DNA of 14,338 nucleotides from Solirubrobacterales bacterium (GTDB taxonomy: Bacteria > Actinomycetota > Thermoleophilia > Solirubrobacterales > Solirubrobacteraceae). The stretch covers positions 1-14,338 of the forward strand of contig JACCYI010000339.1 of NCBI GenBank assembly GCA_013696535.1. The letters are read 5' to 3'. A program made the position numbers and the translations under genes. The notes beneath the pieces were generated by a model. That model did no database searches. It saw nothing but the letters and a program-made list of their open reading frames with translations, and was not told the DNA's origin. Below, piece by piece: positions 1 to 7,304 of this stretch; the first letter of the stretch is position 1, and every line of letters starts with the position of its first letter.

Positions 1-886
1 CCTCCGACACCGTCCACAGCCGGCGACCGATCTCGGGATCGCGTGCCTCCGGTACCGCCTGGACTTCGGTCGGGTCGCCGCGCATCTCCTGGAAGCCGGA
101 CGGCCCGAAGAACTGCCCGCCCTGCACGTCGGGTGCAGTCGCGGCATAGAGCTGCGGCAGAGCGCCGCGCTCGGCCTTCTGCGCGAAGAGGGCGTTGGCG
201 ATCTTCATCGCCGGGACGGCGATGCCGGTCGGCCCGCTGGACTGCAGGTTCGTCGCCGAGTAGCCCGGATGCGCGAGGACGCTGAGGACCGGAGAGCCGG
301 CGGCGCGCAGGCGCCGGTCGAGCTCGATACCGAAGACCGTATTGGCCATCTTGGACTGCTGGTAGGCCTTGCGTGGTGCGTAGTCCCGCTCGAGCTGCAG
401 GTCATCGAAGTGGATGTGGCCCCCTTTGTGCTCGGTCGAGCTGACGGTCACCACCCGCGGGGCGGAGGCCCTTTCGAGCGCCTCGAGCAACAGGCCGGTC
501 AGCGCGAAGTGCCCGAGGTGGTTGGTCCCGAACTGCAGCTCGTACCCCTCGGTGGTCCGGCGGGCCGGGGTCTGCATGATCCCCGCGTTGTTGACCAGCA
601 AATCGAGCGCCGGTGCCCCGGCGGCGAGCTCGGCCGCGAAAGAGCGGATCGACTCGAGCGACGACAAGTCGAGCCCCCGAACCTCGACCCGGGCGCCGGG
701 GACCGCGTCGAGGATCTCCTGTGCTGCCCTCTCACCCTTGGTGGTGGTCCGGACGGCGAGCACGACGCGGGCGCCCTTGCGCGCGAGCTCCCTCGCGGTG
801 ATCTCGCCGAGACCGGAGTTCGCGCCTGTGACCACCGCCAGGCGGCCCGTCTGGTCGGGGATCTGATCGGCGGTCCATGCGCTCAT
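1..886 (-). CDS. Short-chain dehydrogenase/reductase (SDR), 3' end outside window
   Basis: This is an NAD(P)-dependent oxidoreductase of the classical SDR fold. 295 codons are visible and the frame is still open at base 1; related proteins are about 300-310 residues, so only a few C-terminal residues are missing. Seen in the translation: the cofactor glycine motif TGANSGLG (residues 20-27), NNAG (99-102), a serine pair before the active site (149-150) and the catalytic Y175-QQS-K179. The ATG at 886-884 is supported by AGGAGA (898-893) with a 6-nt gap. The start overlaps the TGA of the upstream flavoprotein remnant as ATGA, so the two were or are translationally coupled. The subgroup resembles actinobacterial retinol-dehydrogenase/protochlorophyllide-reductase-like SDRs; the substrate cannot be told. 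The gene looks intact, unlike its two upstream neighbours. Confidence 0.9.
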   Translation of the reverse strand, partial: MSAWTADQIPDQTGRLAVVTGANSGLGEITARELARKGARVVLAVRTTTKGERAAQEILDAVPGARVEVRGLDLSSLESIRSFAAELAAGAPALDLLVNNAGIMQTPARRTTEGYELQFGTNHLGHFALTGLLLEALERASAPRVVTVSSTEHKGGHIHFDDLQLERDYAPRKAYQQSKMANTVFGIELDRRLRAAGSPVLSVLAHPGYSATNLQSSGPTGIAVPAMKIANALFAQKAERGALPQLYAATAPDVQGGQFFGPSGFQEMRGDPTEVQAVPEARDPEIGRRLWTVSE

Positions 887-1343
887 CGTGTCTCTCCTGA
901 AGTTTGGGTTTCCATGGGGTGGATGGGTCGGGCGTGCCGGCAGTGCAGCACGTCGCGGCCCCAACGCTCCCGCAGCCCCGCGACGTCGGGCAGCTCGTCG
1001 ACCAGCCCTGCGGCCACCAACAGCCGGCGGGCGCTGACCGAGCTGCCGTCGTCGAGCGTCACAATTAAGCCATCTTCGCTGCGCACAGCCGCGACGACCT
1101 GTCCGGCTCGGATCTGTGCGCCGTACCCGCGTACCTCCCCCGGCCCACTTCGAGCAGCTCGGCCGGGCTCGTCCCGTCGCGGGTCAGAAACCCGTGCACG
1201 GCGGCAGCCGGTGCGTTGGGCGGCTCACCGCCGTCGATCACCAACACCGAGCGCCGGGCCCGTGCCAGCGTCATCGCACCGCTCAGCCCGGCCGCTCCGC
1301 CGCCGATCACTGCTACGTCGTAGCCCTCTGTCGTCTCACTCAT
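883..1343 (-). pseudogene. Truncated, frameshifted thioredoxin-reductase-like NAD(P)/FAD oxidoreductase
   Basis: The N-terminal part of a class II pyridine-nucleotide-disulfide oxidoreductase-like flavoprotein is present. It opens MSETTEGYDVAVIGGGAAGL, with the FAD-binding GGGAAG at residues 14-19, and continues to GRG (residue 69). There the frame breaks. Restoring one base in the C5 run at 1137-1141 (plus strand) gives GRGEVRGYGAQIRAGQVV and then an uninterrupted frame to the TGA at 885-883. The reading ends soon after GRDVLHCR, just where homologues normally carry HCPYCHGWE with the redox or pseudo-redox CxxC. The remaining half of the roughly 300-residue protein is absent, replaced by a short unrelated tail. 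So there are two lesions: a one-base frameshift, possibly a sequencing error, and a real 3' deletion that fused the remnant to the SDR start. Homologues commonly sit beside XRE-cupin regulators, as here. Confidence 0.8.
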
Positions 1344-1373
1344 CTCGCCGATGATGAGCGTTCGCGTCGCATG

Positions 1374-1391
1374 TGGCAAGTTGCCTTGCCA
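1374..1391. promoter_or_regulatory. 18-bp perfect inverted repeat, putative operator O1
   Basis: TGGCAAG-TTGC-CTTGCCA has perfect 7-bp arms. It lies 30 bp upstream of the flavoprotein ATG (1343) and between that gene and the XRE-type regulator. The same 18-bp architecture recurs at 1858-1875 directly at the regulator's own start, with one arm mismatch. Two copies placed upstream of both genes of a regulator/target pair are what an autoregulated repressor operator looks like. Binding by this particular regulator is inference. Confidence 0.6.
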
Positions 1392-1429
1392 AAACGGCAC
1401 GCAACCGGAAGAGGCTCAGCGGTCGGTGT

Positions 1430-1858
1430 TCACACCGGCGGGTCATCGCAGACCCATTCCCGCCCCTCGTGGGTGCGGGGCACCGGCTCCAGACGGTCGG
1501 CCGGCAGACGGATCCTGAAGGCGTGCTGGCCGGACCCGTCGGGATGCTGGTTGAGCGGCCAGAACGTCGTGCCATCGCGGGTCCTGGCGGCTGAGCGCAC
1601 GCGCGGATCCTGTACCGGCGGTGCGCCGAGCAGGTCGTCGGCACGAACGCCGAGTGCGCGGGCGAGCGTCGGGAGATGGTCAAATGTCAACCGGCGCGTC
1701 CCTGATTCCAGACGGCTCAGCGTCGAAGCGTCCATCCCCGCCGCGGCCGCGACGTCCGCGAGCGTCAGCCCGCGCTCGGTCCGCAATGACCGCAGACGCC
1801 CACTGACCCGTGCCTGGACGTCGTCGCGCGAACTCCCGCTGCGATCGGTTGCCGACAT
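1430..1858 (-). pseudogene. XRE-family regulator with truncated cupin domain
   Basis: This is a helix-turn-helix regulator of the XRE-cupin type. From the ATG at 1858 it has 142 residues. The HTH lies at about residues 18-75, with LADVAAAAGMDASTLSRLES as recognition core and then LARALGV. A linker follows, leading into the first cupin strands (HEGREWV). Family members are about 180-200 residues and continue with YVLSGRLRL-like strands; here the frame runs CDDPPV and stops. No cupin remnant is found in the other frames up to 1391. The DNA-binding half is intact, so the product might still bind DNA without its ligand-sensing domain. An in-frame GTG at 1876 is an alternative start, but the ATG at 1858 is preferred because the putative operator lies immediately upstream of it. 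No clear Shine-Dalgarno precedes either start. Confidence 0.75.
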
Positions 1859-1875
1859 GGCACGACATCTTGCCA
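1858..1875. promoter_or_regulatory. 18-bp near-perfect inverted repeat, putative operator O2
   Basis: TGGCACG-ACAT-CTTGCCA has 7-bp arms with one mismatch, and matches the 1374-1391 repeat in arm sequence and spacing. It abuts or overlaps the ATG of the XRE-type regulator and lies about 83 bp upstream of the divergent ABC-F start, so a bound repressor could affect both directions. No convincing -35/-10 boxes were found nearby. Confidence 0.5.
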
Positions 1876-1957
1876 CGACAGAAGCCCGCAGCGCTGATCT
1901 CCGCCGGCGCCGATCTGCTCACCGAGGCAGTCCACGGAAGCGTCCATCTAGGCTCAA

Positions 1958-3574
1958 GTGGTGCCGAGCTCAGGTGTCCTTTCTGCTCATGCGGTCGTCA
2001 AGGCGCACGGGGCCAGCGTCGTGCTTCAGGAAGTCTCCGTGGTGGTCGCTCCCGGCGACGTGCTCGGAGTCGTCGGCTCGAACGGCGCGGGTAAGTCGAC
2101 GCTGCTGCGTATCCTCGCGGGCGTCGAGGCGCCCGACGCGGGAGAAGTGCGCTTGAGCGGCGCGACCGCGGGCTATCTACCGCAAGAGCCCGACCGCCGG
2201 CCCGGCGAGCCGCTGCTCGACTTCCTCGCGCGGCGCACGGGCGTCGCTGACGCGTCGGCACGACTCGATACGGCGACCGAGGCCCTGGGGAGCGGGCAGA
2301 TAGGTGCCGACGACGCCTACGCCGCCGCACTGGAGAACTGGCTCGAGCTGGGCAGCGCGGACCTCGAGCCGCGCGCGCAGGCGACATGCCGTGACCTCGG
2401 GCTCGATCCGCGGGCCTTGCGGGTCGACATGTCCATGCTCTCCGGCGGCCAGGCAGCCCGCGCCTCGCTCGCCGCGATCCTGCTCTCCCGCTTCTCCTTC
2501 CTGCTCCTCGACGAGCCGACGAACGACCTCGACTTCGACGGCCTGGACCGCCTCGAGCGCTTCATCCGCGAACGGCCGGGCGGTGCGGTGATCGTCTCCC
2601 ACGACCGCGCCTGCCTCGAAGCGACGGTCACGCGCGTGCTCGAGCTCGACGAGATCACCCACCGCACCGCGCAGTACGGGGGCGGATGGGCCGGGTACCA
2701 GGCTCTGCGCGCCACCGCCACCCGTCACGCCCAGACAGACTACGAGGCCTATCAGGCCGACCGCGGCCGGCTGGAGGATCGCGCCCGGCGTCAGCGGGGG
2801 TGGATGGAGACCGGCGTGCGCAACGCCCGGCGTAAGACCGAGCCTGACCGCAATCTCAAGGCCGCGCGAGCCGAACGCTCGGAGAAGCAGGCCGGCAAGG
2901 TCCGCGCGACCGAGAAGGCCCTCGAGCGTCTCGAGCCGGCGGAGAAGCCATGGCGCCGCTGGAAGCTCGAGCTGCGCTTCGGCGGCGCCGAGCGGGCGGG
3001 AGCCGTCGTCGCCCGTCTTGAAGGGGCCTTGATCCGGCGCGGAGACTTCGTGCTCGGTCCGCTCGACTTCGAGCTGGGGTCGGGCGAGCGAGTGGCGCTG
3101 GCGGGACCGAACGGCGCGGGCAAGACCACGCTCGTGCAGGCCCTGCTCGGACGCCTTCCGCTGGAAGCAGGCCGGAGCTACCTCGGGCCGGGCGTACGGG
3201 TCGGCGAGCTCGACCAGGGGCGTGGCGGTGTCGCTTCACAGGACACGCTCCTCACGGCCTTTCTCGACCGGACAGAGCTCTCCGCCCAGGCGGCCAGAGC
3301 CCTCCTCGCGAAGTTCGGCCTGGGCGACGACCACGTCGCTCGCCCTACCGCCTCGCTCTCGCCCGGCGAACGCACCCGCGCAACGCTCGCCGCCCTCATG
3401 GCCGTCCGGGTCAACTTCCTCGTCCTCGACGAGCCGACCAACCACCTCGACCTTCCGGCCATCGAGCAGCTCGAAGAGGCGCTCGGGGCATTCGACGGCA
3501 CGGTGCTGCTCGTCACCCACGATCGTCGCCTGCTCGACGCGGTCAAGCTCGACCGCACGGTGTCCCTCTCCTAG
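1958..3574 (+). CDS. ABC-F family ATPase (ribosome-associated, Uup/EttA/antibiotic-resistance type)
   Basis: 538 residues with two ABC ATPase domains and no membrane segment, as in ABC-F translation factors. Domain 1: Walker A GSNGAGKST (40-48), signature LSGGQ (161-165), Walker B FLLLDEPTNDLD (181-192), switch His215. Domain 2: GPNGAGKTT (383-391), degenerate signature LSPGE (467-471), LVLDEPTNHLD (488-498), His521. The interdomain linker (about 250-335) is rich in Arg and Lys, as expected for the arm that reaches tRNA on the ribosome. Known family members rescue stalled ribosomes or protect them from antibiotics; which role applies here cannot be told. The start is one of two consecutive GTG codons (1958, 1961) with only a weak ribosome-binding site. 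The gene is intact and divergent from the XRE-type regulator, with putative operator O2 between them. Confidence 0.92.
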   Translation: MVPSSGVLSAHAVVKAHGASVVLQEVSVVVAPGDVLGVVGSNGAGKSTLLRILAGVEAPDAGEVRLSGATAGYLPQEPDRRPGEPLLDFLARRTGVADASARLDTATEALGSGQIGADDAYAAALENWLELGSADLEPRAQATCRDLGLDPRALRVDMSMLSGGQAARASLAAILLSRFSFLLLDEPTNDLDFDGLDRLERFIRERPGGAVIVSHDRACLEATVTRVLELDEITHRTAQYGGGWAGYQALRATATRHAQTDYEAYQADRGRLEDRARRQRGWMETGVRNARRKTEPDRNLKAARAERSEKQAGKVRATEKALERLEPAEKPWRRWKLELRFGGAERAGAVVARLEGALIRRGDFVLGPLDFELGSGERVALAGPNGAGKTTLVQALLGRLPLEAGRSYLGPGVRVGELDQGRGGVASQDTLLTAFLDRTELSAQAARALLAKFGLGDDHVARPTASLSPGERTRATLAALMAVRVNFLVLDEPTNHLDLPAIEQLEEALGAFDGTVLLVTHDRRLLDAVKLDRTVSLS

Positions 3575-3577
3575 CTC

Positions 3578-3608
3578 GTCCGCCCGACGCCGTCACGTTC
3601 GGGCGGAC
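3578..3608 (+). terminator. GC-rich stem-loop after the ABC-F stop
   Basis: Perfect 10-bp arms GTCCGCCCGA and TCGGGCGGAC enclose an 11-nt loop, starting 4 nt after the TAG of the ABC-F gene and lying between two convergent genes. There is no T tract; GGAC tandem repeats follow instead. It may terminate transcription from either side, as U-poor actinobacterial hairpins are often proposed to do. The function is inferred. Confidence 0.5.
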
Positions 3609-3662
3609 GGACGGACGGATGTACGGAGTCCTCTCGTACGGCGCGCCATGCGCAGCGCCGAC

Positions 3663-4601
3663 TCACGGGACGATCACGAGTTTCGCACCGGGCCCGCTGA
3701 TCTGGCGTTCCCACACCGTCGTAGCCTCGTCGAGCCCGAAGCGCTCGAGATCGACCGTCAGTTCACCTCGAGCGCTCAAATCCGTGATCTGGAGGTAGGC
3801 CTCGCGGCGCGTCCCGATCGGGACGTGGAAGTTCGCGTACCCCATGACTGCAAGCGGCGCCGAGCGGAGCACGGGAGCCGCCAAGCTGACCGCAGCCCCG
3901 GCCATTTGCCCGATCTGCACGTGGCGCGCCAGGTGGGACGCGGCGCCCATCGCCGCGACGGCCGGCTCGCCCCAGAGCAGGTCGATGACGATGTCGACGC
4001 CGCCTCCCGTCGCCGTGCGGAACGCCGCGGTGAGGTCATCGGTCGCGGTCAGATCGACGATCTCATCTGCACCGAGGTCGCGGGCGCGGTCGAGCCGCGG
4101 GCCGCTACGTCCAGCTGCCACGACGCGTCCTGCGCCGAGCAGCTTTGCGGCCTGGACGGCGATCGCGCCAACGGTCCCCGTCGCGCCGAGGACGAGCACC
4201 GTCTCGCCCGGTGAGAGCTCAGCCCGCCACGACAACGAGAGCCATGCGGCCAGGCCGCCGTTCCCAAGGGCGGCGGCGACTGCATCGTCAGCGCCGTCCG
4301 CGACGTCAAGCAGGGCACCACGAGAGACGAGCGTCTACTCCGCGATCGCGCCGAAGGGCGCCACAGTGCTGTCGAAGTAGACGCGTCGACCGTCCTCGAG
4401 CTTGCCGATCCCGTCGCTTCCCACCACCGAGGGAAGCGACGGCTTGCCCGTGTAGAACGTCCCGGACGCCTTCAATACGTCGACGTGGTTCACGCCGGCA
4501 GCGAGGACCGTGAGCACGGCCTGCTCGGCCCCAGGGTCCGGGTCGACGAAATCGCCGACACGCGGCGTCGCGCCATGGGCGTGCAGGACAGCGGCCTTCA
4601 C
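3663..4601 (-). pseudogene. Quinone-oxidoreductase-like MDR split by an in-frame amber codon
   Basis: This is a medium-chain dehydrogenase/reductase of the NADPH:quinone oxidoreductase kind (no structural zinc cysteines seen). A GTG start at 4601 gives a GroES-like N-terminal domain (MKAAVLHAHG, AAGVNHVDVLKASG). Codon 89 (4337-4335) is TAG. The frame continues unchanged as TLVSRGALLDVADGAD, then WRAELSPGETVLVLGATGTVG, where GATGTVG binds NADP, to the stop at 3663. Total length would be 312 residues, close to a complete member, so the nonsense codon is the only visible lesion. CAG-to-TAG (Gln) or TAC-to-TAG (Tyr) would each take one substitution. It is the last gene of the minus-strand aromatic cluster, 81 bp after the FAH gene. 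A product restarted downstream of the stop would lack the substrate domain. Confidence 0.85.
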
Positions 4602-4682
4602 TTCCGATCACCGGCCGCTACGTCCCGGATCGTCCGAATTCGAGGGGAGAGAGGAACCCCGTCTACGAGAACGGTCAACGCG

Positions 4683-5589
4683 TCAGGCAGGGTCGCCGAC
4701 CCGGTTGCGGAGGGAACCGATGTTCTCGATCTCCACTTCGACGACGTCACCGGAGTGAAGAAAGAGCTTGGGGTCACGGGAGTTGCCGACGCCGGCGGGC
4801 GTGCCGGTCGCGGATGTCGCCGGGCTCGAGGGTCATGATTCCGGAAAGGAACGCGATCGTCTTGGCGACGCCGAAGATCATCGATTCCGTGTTGCCGTCC
4901 TGCACGACCTCGCCGTTCACCCGCGTCTTGACCGCCAGGGCCTGCAAGTCACCGAGGGCCTCACCGAGCACGAGCGCCGGGCCGCACGGACCGAAGGTGT
5001 CGATGGCCTTGCCTCCGGTCCAGAGCGTGTTGGCCATCTGAAGATCACGAGCGCTCACATCGTTGAACGCCATCGCACCGGCCACGCGGTCCAGCGCGTC
5101 GGCTTCGTCGATGTTCCGTGCTCGCTTGCCGATGACCACCGCCAGCTCCGCCTCGTAATCGACGTGCTCGGAGGCATGAGCGGGAGGAACGATGTCGTCC
5201 GTCGGACCCGCAAGCGAGTTGGCCCACTTCGCGAAGAACATCGGCGCGGCCGGCGCGGTCAGGCCGGCCTCTGCAGCGTGGTCTTTGTAGTTGAGTCCGA
5301 GGCAGACGATCTTCCCGGGATCGGGCACCGGCGGACCGAGCGTGACATCAGCCCGGGGCCACAGACCGCCGTCACGGCGCAGATCTTCTGCATGGTGCTC
5401 GGCAGCCTCTCCGAGCTCCATCAACCGCTGCGCTCCGAGCGCGACAACCGCGCGACCCGTGGTCAAGCCGGCGCGGCTCTGATCGTCCCACCCGGCCGCC
5501 TCGGCCACCTTCAACACGTCGGCGATGTCGTCGCCGACCTCGATTCCCGGCTTGAGCGAGCCGTTCTCACTGACGCTGACAAGCCTTAT
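4683..5589 (-). pseudogene. Fumarylacetoacetate hydrolase (FAH) family enzyme, with no standard start codon and a late frameshift
   Basis: FAH-fold enzymes hydrolyse, hydrate or decarboxylate ring-cleavage products using a divalent metal. Counting from codon ATA at 5589-5587, the visible landmarks are LGLNYKDHAAEAG (97-109), the acidic metal site DYEAELAVVIG (E146 and E148) and FNDVSARD (D177). After PGDI (259) the frame breaks at about 4812. Shifting it restores [15 protein letters not shown] and a normal C-terminus to the TGA at 4685-4683, for about 302 residues. The natural N-terminus (RLVSVSENG) begins at ATA, not ATG, with AAGGGA about 9 nt upstream. The first standard in-frame start is a GTG at 5517, which would drop 24 residues. 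So there are two independent lesions, unless ATA is used and the indel is an error. The gene sits between the monooxygenase and the MDR. Confidence 0.85.
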
Positions 5590-5638
5590 TGCGCTGTTTC
5601 CCTTCGATGGATTACTCGGCCCCTCACCCGTGACGGTC

Positions 5639-7304
5639 TCATGACCATGACACCGTTCCGGCAGCGGGCTCTCCCGCCGGCTTCAACGCCCGCCGCAACC
5701 CATCGACCAGGGCCGCAATGTCCTGCCCGGTCGCCGCGGTCCCGTAGATGTAGCCGTCGGGTCGCACGAGGACGACCTCGCAGCCAGTCACCTCGAACCA
5801 GGTCTTGTAGACGCCTTCCAGGTCCTTAAAAGAGCGTCCGCGTGGCGGCGTCTGATCGTCAGACACCCAGACGACCTGTGCACCGATCTCATCGAGGAAC
5901 GCTTGGTGGCCGTCCTCGAGGCCAGCCGCCGGATCCTCGCGTGCGCCGATGAGCACGAAGCCGACGCCGAACACGTCATCGAACAGGGCGCGCTGTCCGC
6001 CCCGGTCGACCATCCCCTGAAGAAACGAGGTACCCGCGACCGCATCCGCGTCGACCATCAGACCTGCGCCCAGGCGCAGCGGAGGTGCGGCGGGAAGGAC
6101 ACGCGCCGGGTCGGCCTCGCCTTCGAGCATCCGAGCGTCGCGTGCCGCGGCCTGCTCCGGGTCGAGCACGCAGATCACCTCGCCCAGGGCAGCCGAGAAG
6201 TCGATCCACTGACGCACATGGTCAAGGCGCTCCTGCTGGTAGGTGTCCAGCAAGTCGACTGAAACCTTGCCGGCCAGGACGAGGTCCAGCTTCCAGGCCA
6301 AGTTGGCGGCGTCGCGAAGACCGTTGCACATCCCCTGACCTGCGAACGGCGGCATGAGATGAGCGGAATCCCCGGCGAGCAGCACGCGGCCTTCGCGCCA
6401 CGACTCGGCGTAACGGGCCATGAACCGGTAGACGACGTGCCGCTCGAGCTTCGCGGTATCCGGAGTCATGCCCCACGGCTCCAGCAGCCGCCACGCCGTC
6501 GCGGCCGTATTGAGGTCGTCGATGTGCTCACCCGGCAGACGCATGAACTCCCAGCGACGCCGGCCCGGTCCGCCCGACACGATCGTGGTCGGCCGGGTCG
6601 GATCGCACAACTGCCAGTTCATCGGGCTCCAGACCCGCTCCTGATCGTGCGGGATCAGATCGAGGATCAGCCAATCGAACGGGCACGAAACCCAAATCGT
6701 GCCACTCACTCCCGATGATCTCCCGGACCGCACTGTTGGCACCGTCGGCTCCGATGAGGTATCTGGCGGTGACCCACCGTACGTCGTCCTCCGCGATCCA
6801 CTCGCCCGCTTGCCCTGAGTCGCCGCGCTGGACCTCCACGTGCACGTGATCGCCGCGGTCCTCGATCCGCCCAACTTCCCATCCCTCACGGACCTCGACC
6901 GTCGCGAGAGACTTGGCTCGCCGGTCGAGCACCCGCTGCAGCTCGGGCTGGGAGAAGAAGTTCGCCGACGGCCACCCCCGGGTGCCCGGACGAGACCAGT
7001 CGATCCTCAACAGAGCCTCGCCGTCCCTGTTGCGCCACTCGTAGAGATCAAGGACGGGATCCGTGATCTCGAGCACTTCCTCACGGAGTCCCGCCGCCTG
7101 AAGGATACGCCCGATCTCGTCGTCGAAGTGCACGGCACGCGGAAGCGCGTACACCTCGGGCCAGCGCTCGAAGACTCCGACCCGGTAGCCGAGCTGCCCG
7201 AGGAGGATGGCCAACATCTCCCCAGTCGGACCGTAACCCACGATCACGACGTCGTAGTCGGTCTCCTGAGCCTCGCTTCCTCCTTCGGCTTGCGGGTGCG
7301 TCAC
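5639..7304 (-). pseudogene. MhpA-like FAD-dependent aromatic monooxygenase with one frameshift
   Basis: A class A flavoprotein hydroxylase resembling 3-(3-hydroxyphenyl)propionate hydroxylase; such enzymes add a hydroxyl group ortho to a phenolic OH, making a catechol-type substrate for ring cleavage. Seen: GYGPTG FAD motif (23-28), RAVHFDDE (56-63), the DG motif GADGANS (185-191), then after the break the GD motif VLLAGDSAHLMPPFAGQGM and a C-terminal thioredoxin-like region. The frame breaks just after HDLGF (residue 206). Seven bases, GTGCCCG (6686-6680), lie between two phenylalanine codons where six would keep the frame. Downstream it continues FDWLILDLIPHDQERVWSP to the stop. Corrected length is 554 residues, normal for the family. 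The start is GTG (7304-7302), overlapping the dioxygenase stop as GTGA, which implies coupled translation. Confidence 0.88.

Noticed and set aside
269..2156. Long plus-strand open frames (269-1354 and 1116-2156)
   Set aside because: They run antisense to the SDR, flavoprotein and XRE-type genes, have low-complexity Arg/Pro/Ser/Gly composition and no family resemblance: GC-rich shadow frames.
4335..4337. Recoded TAG (pyrrolysine) in the MDR gene
   Set aside because: No structural element or catalytic reason for recoding is visible, and the position lies in an ordinary loop. Nonsense mutation is simpler.
3222..5829. Plus-strand open frames 3222-4214 and 4768-5829
   Set aside because: The first overlaps the ABC-F gene and then the antisense of the MDR; the second is antisense to the FAH gene and extends into the 3' end of the monooxygenase. 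Neither shows recognisable motifs.
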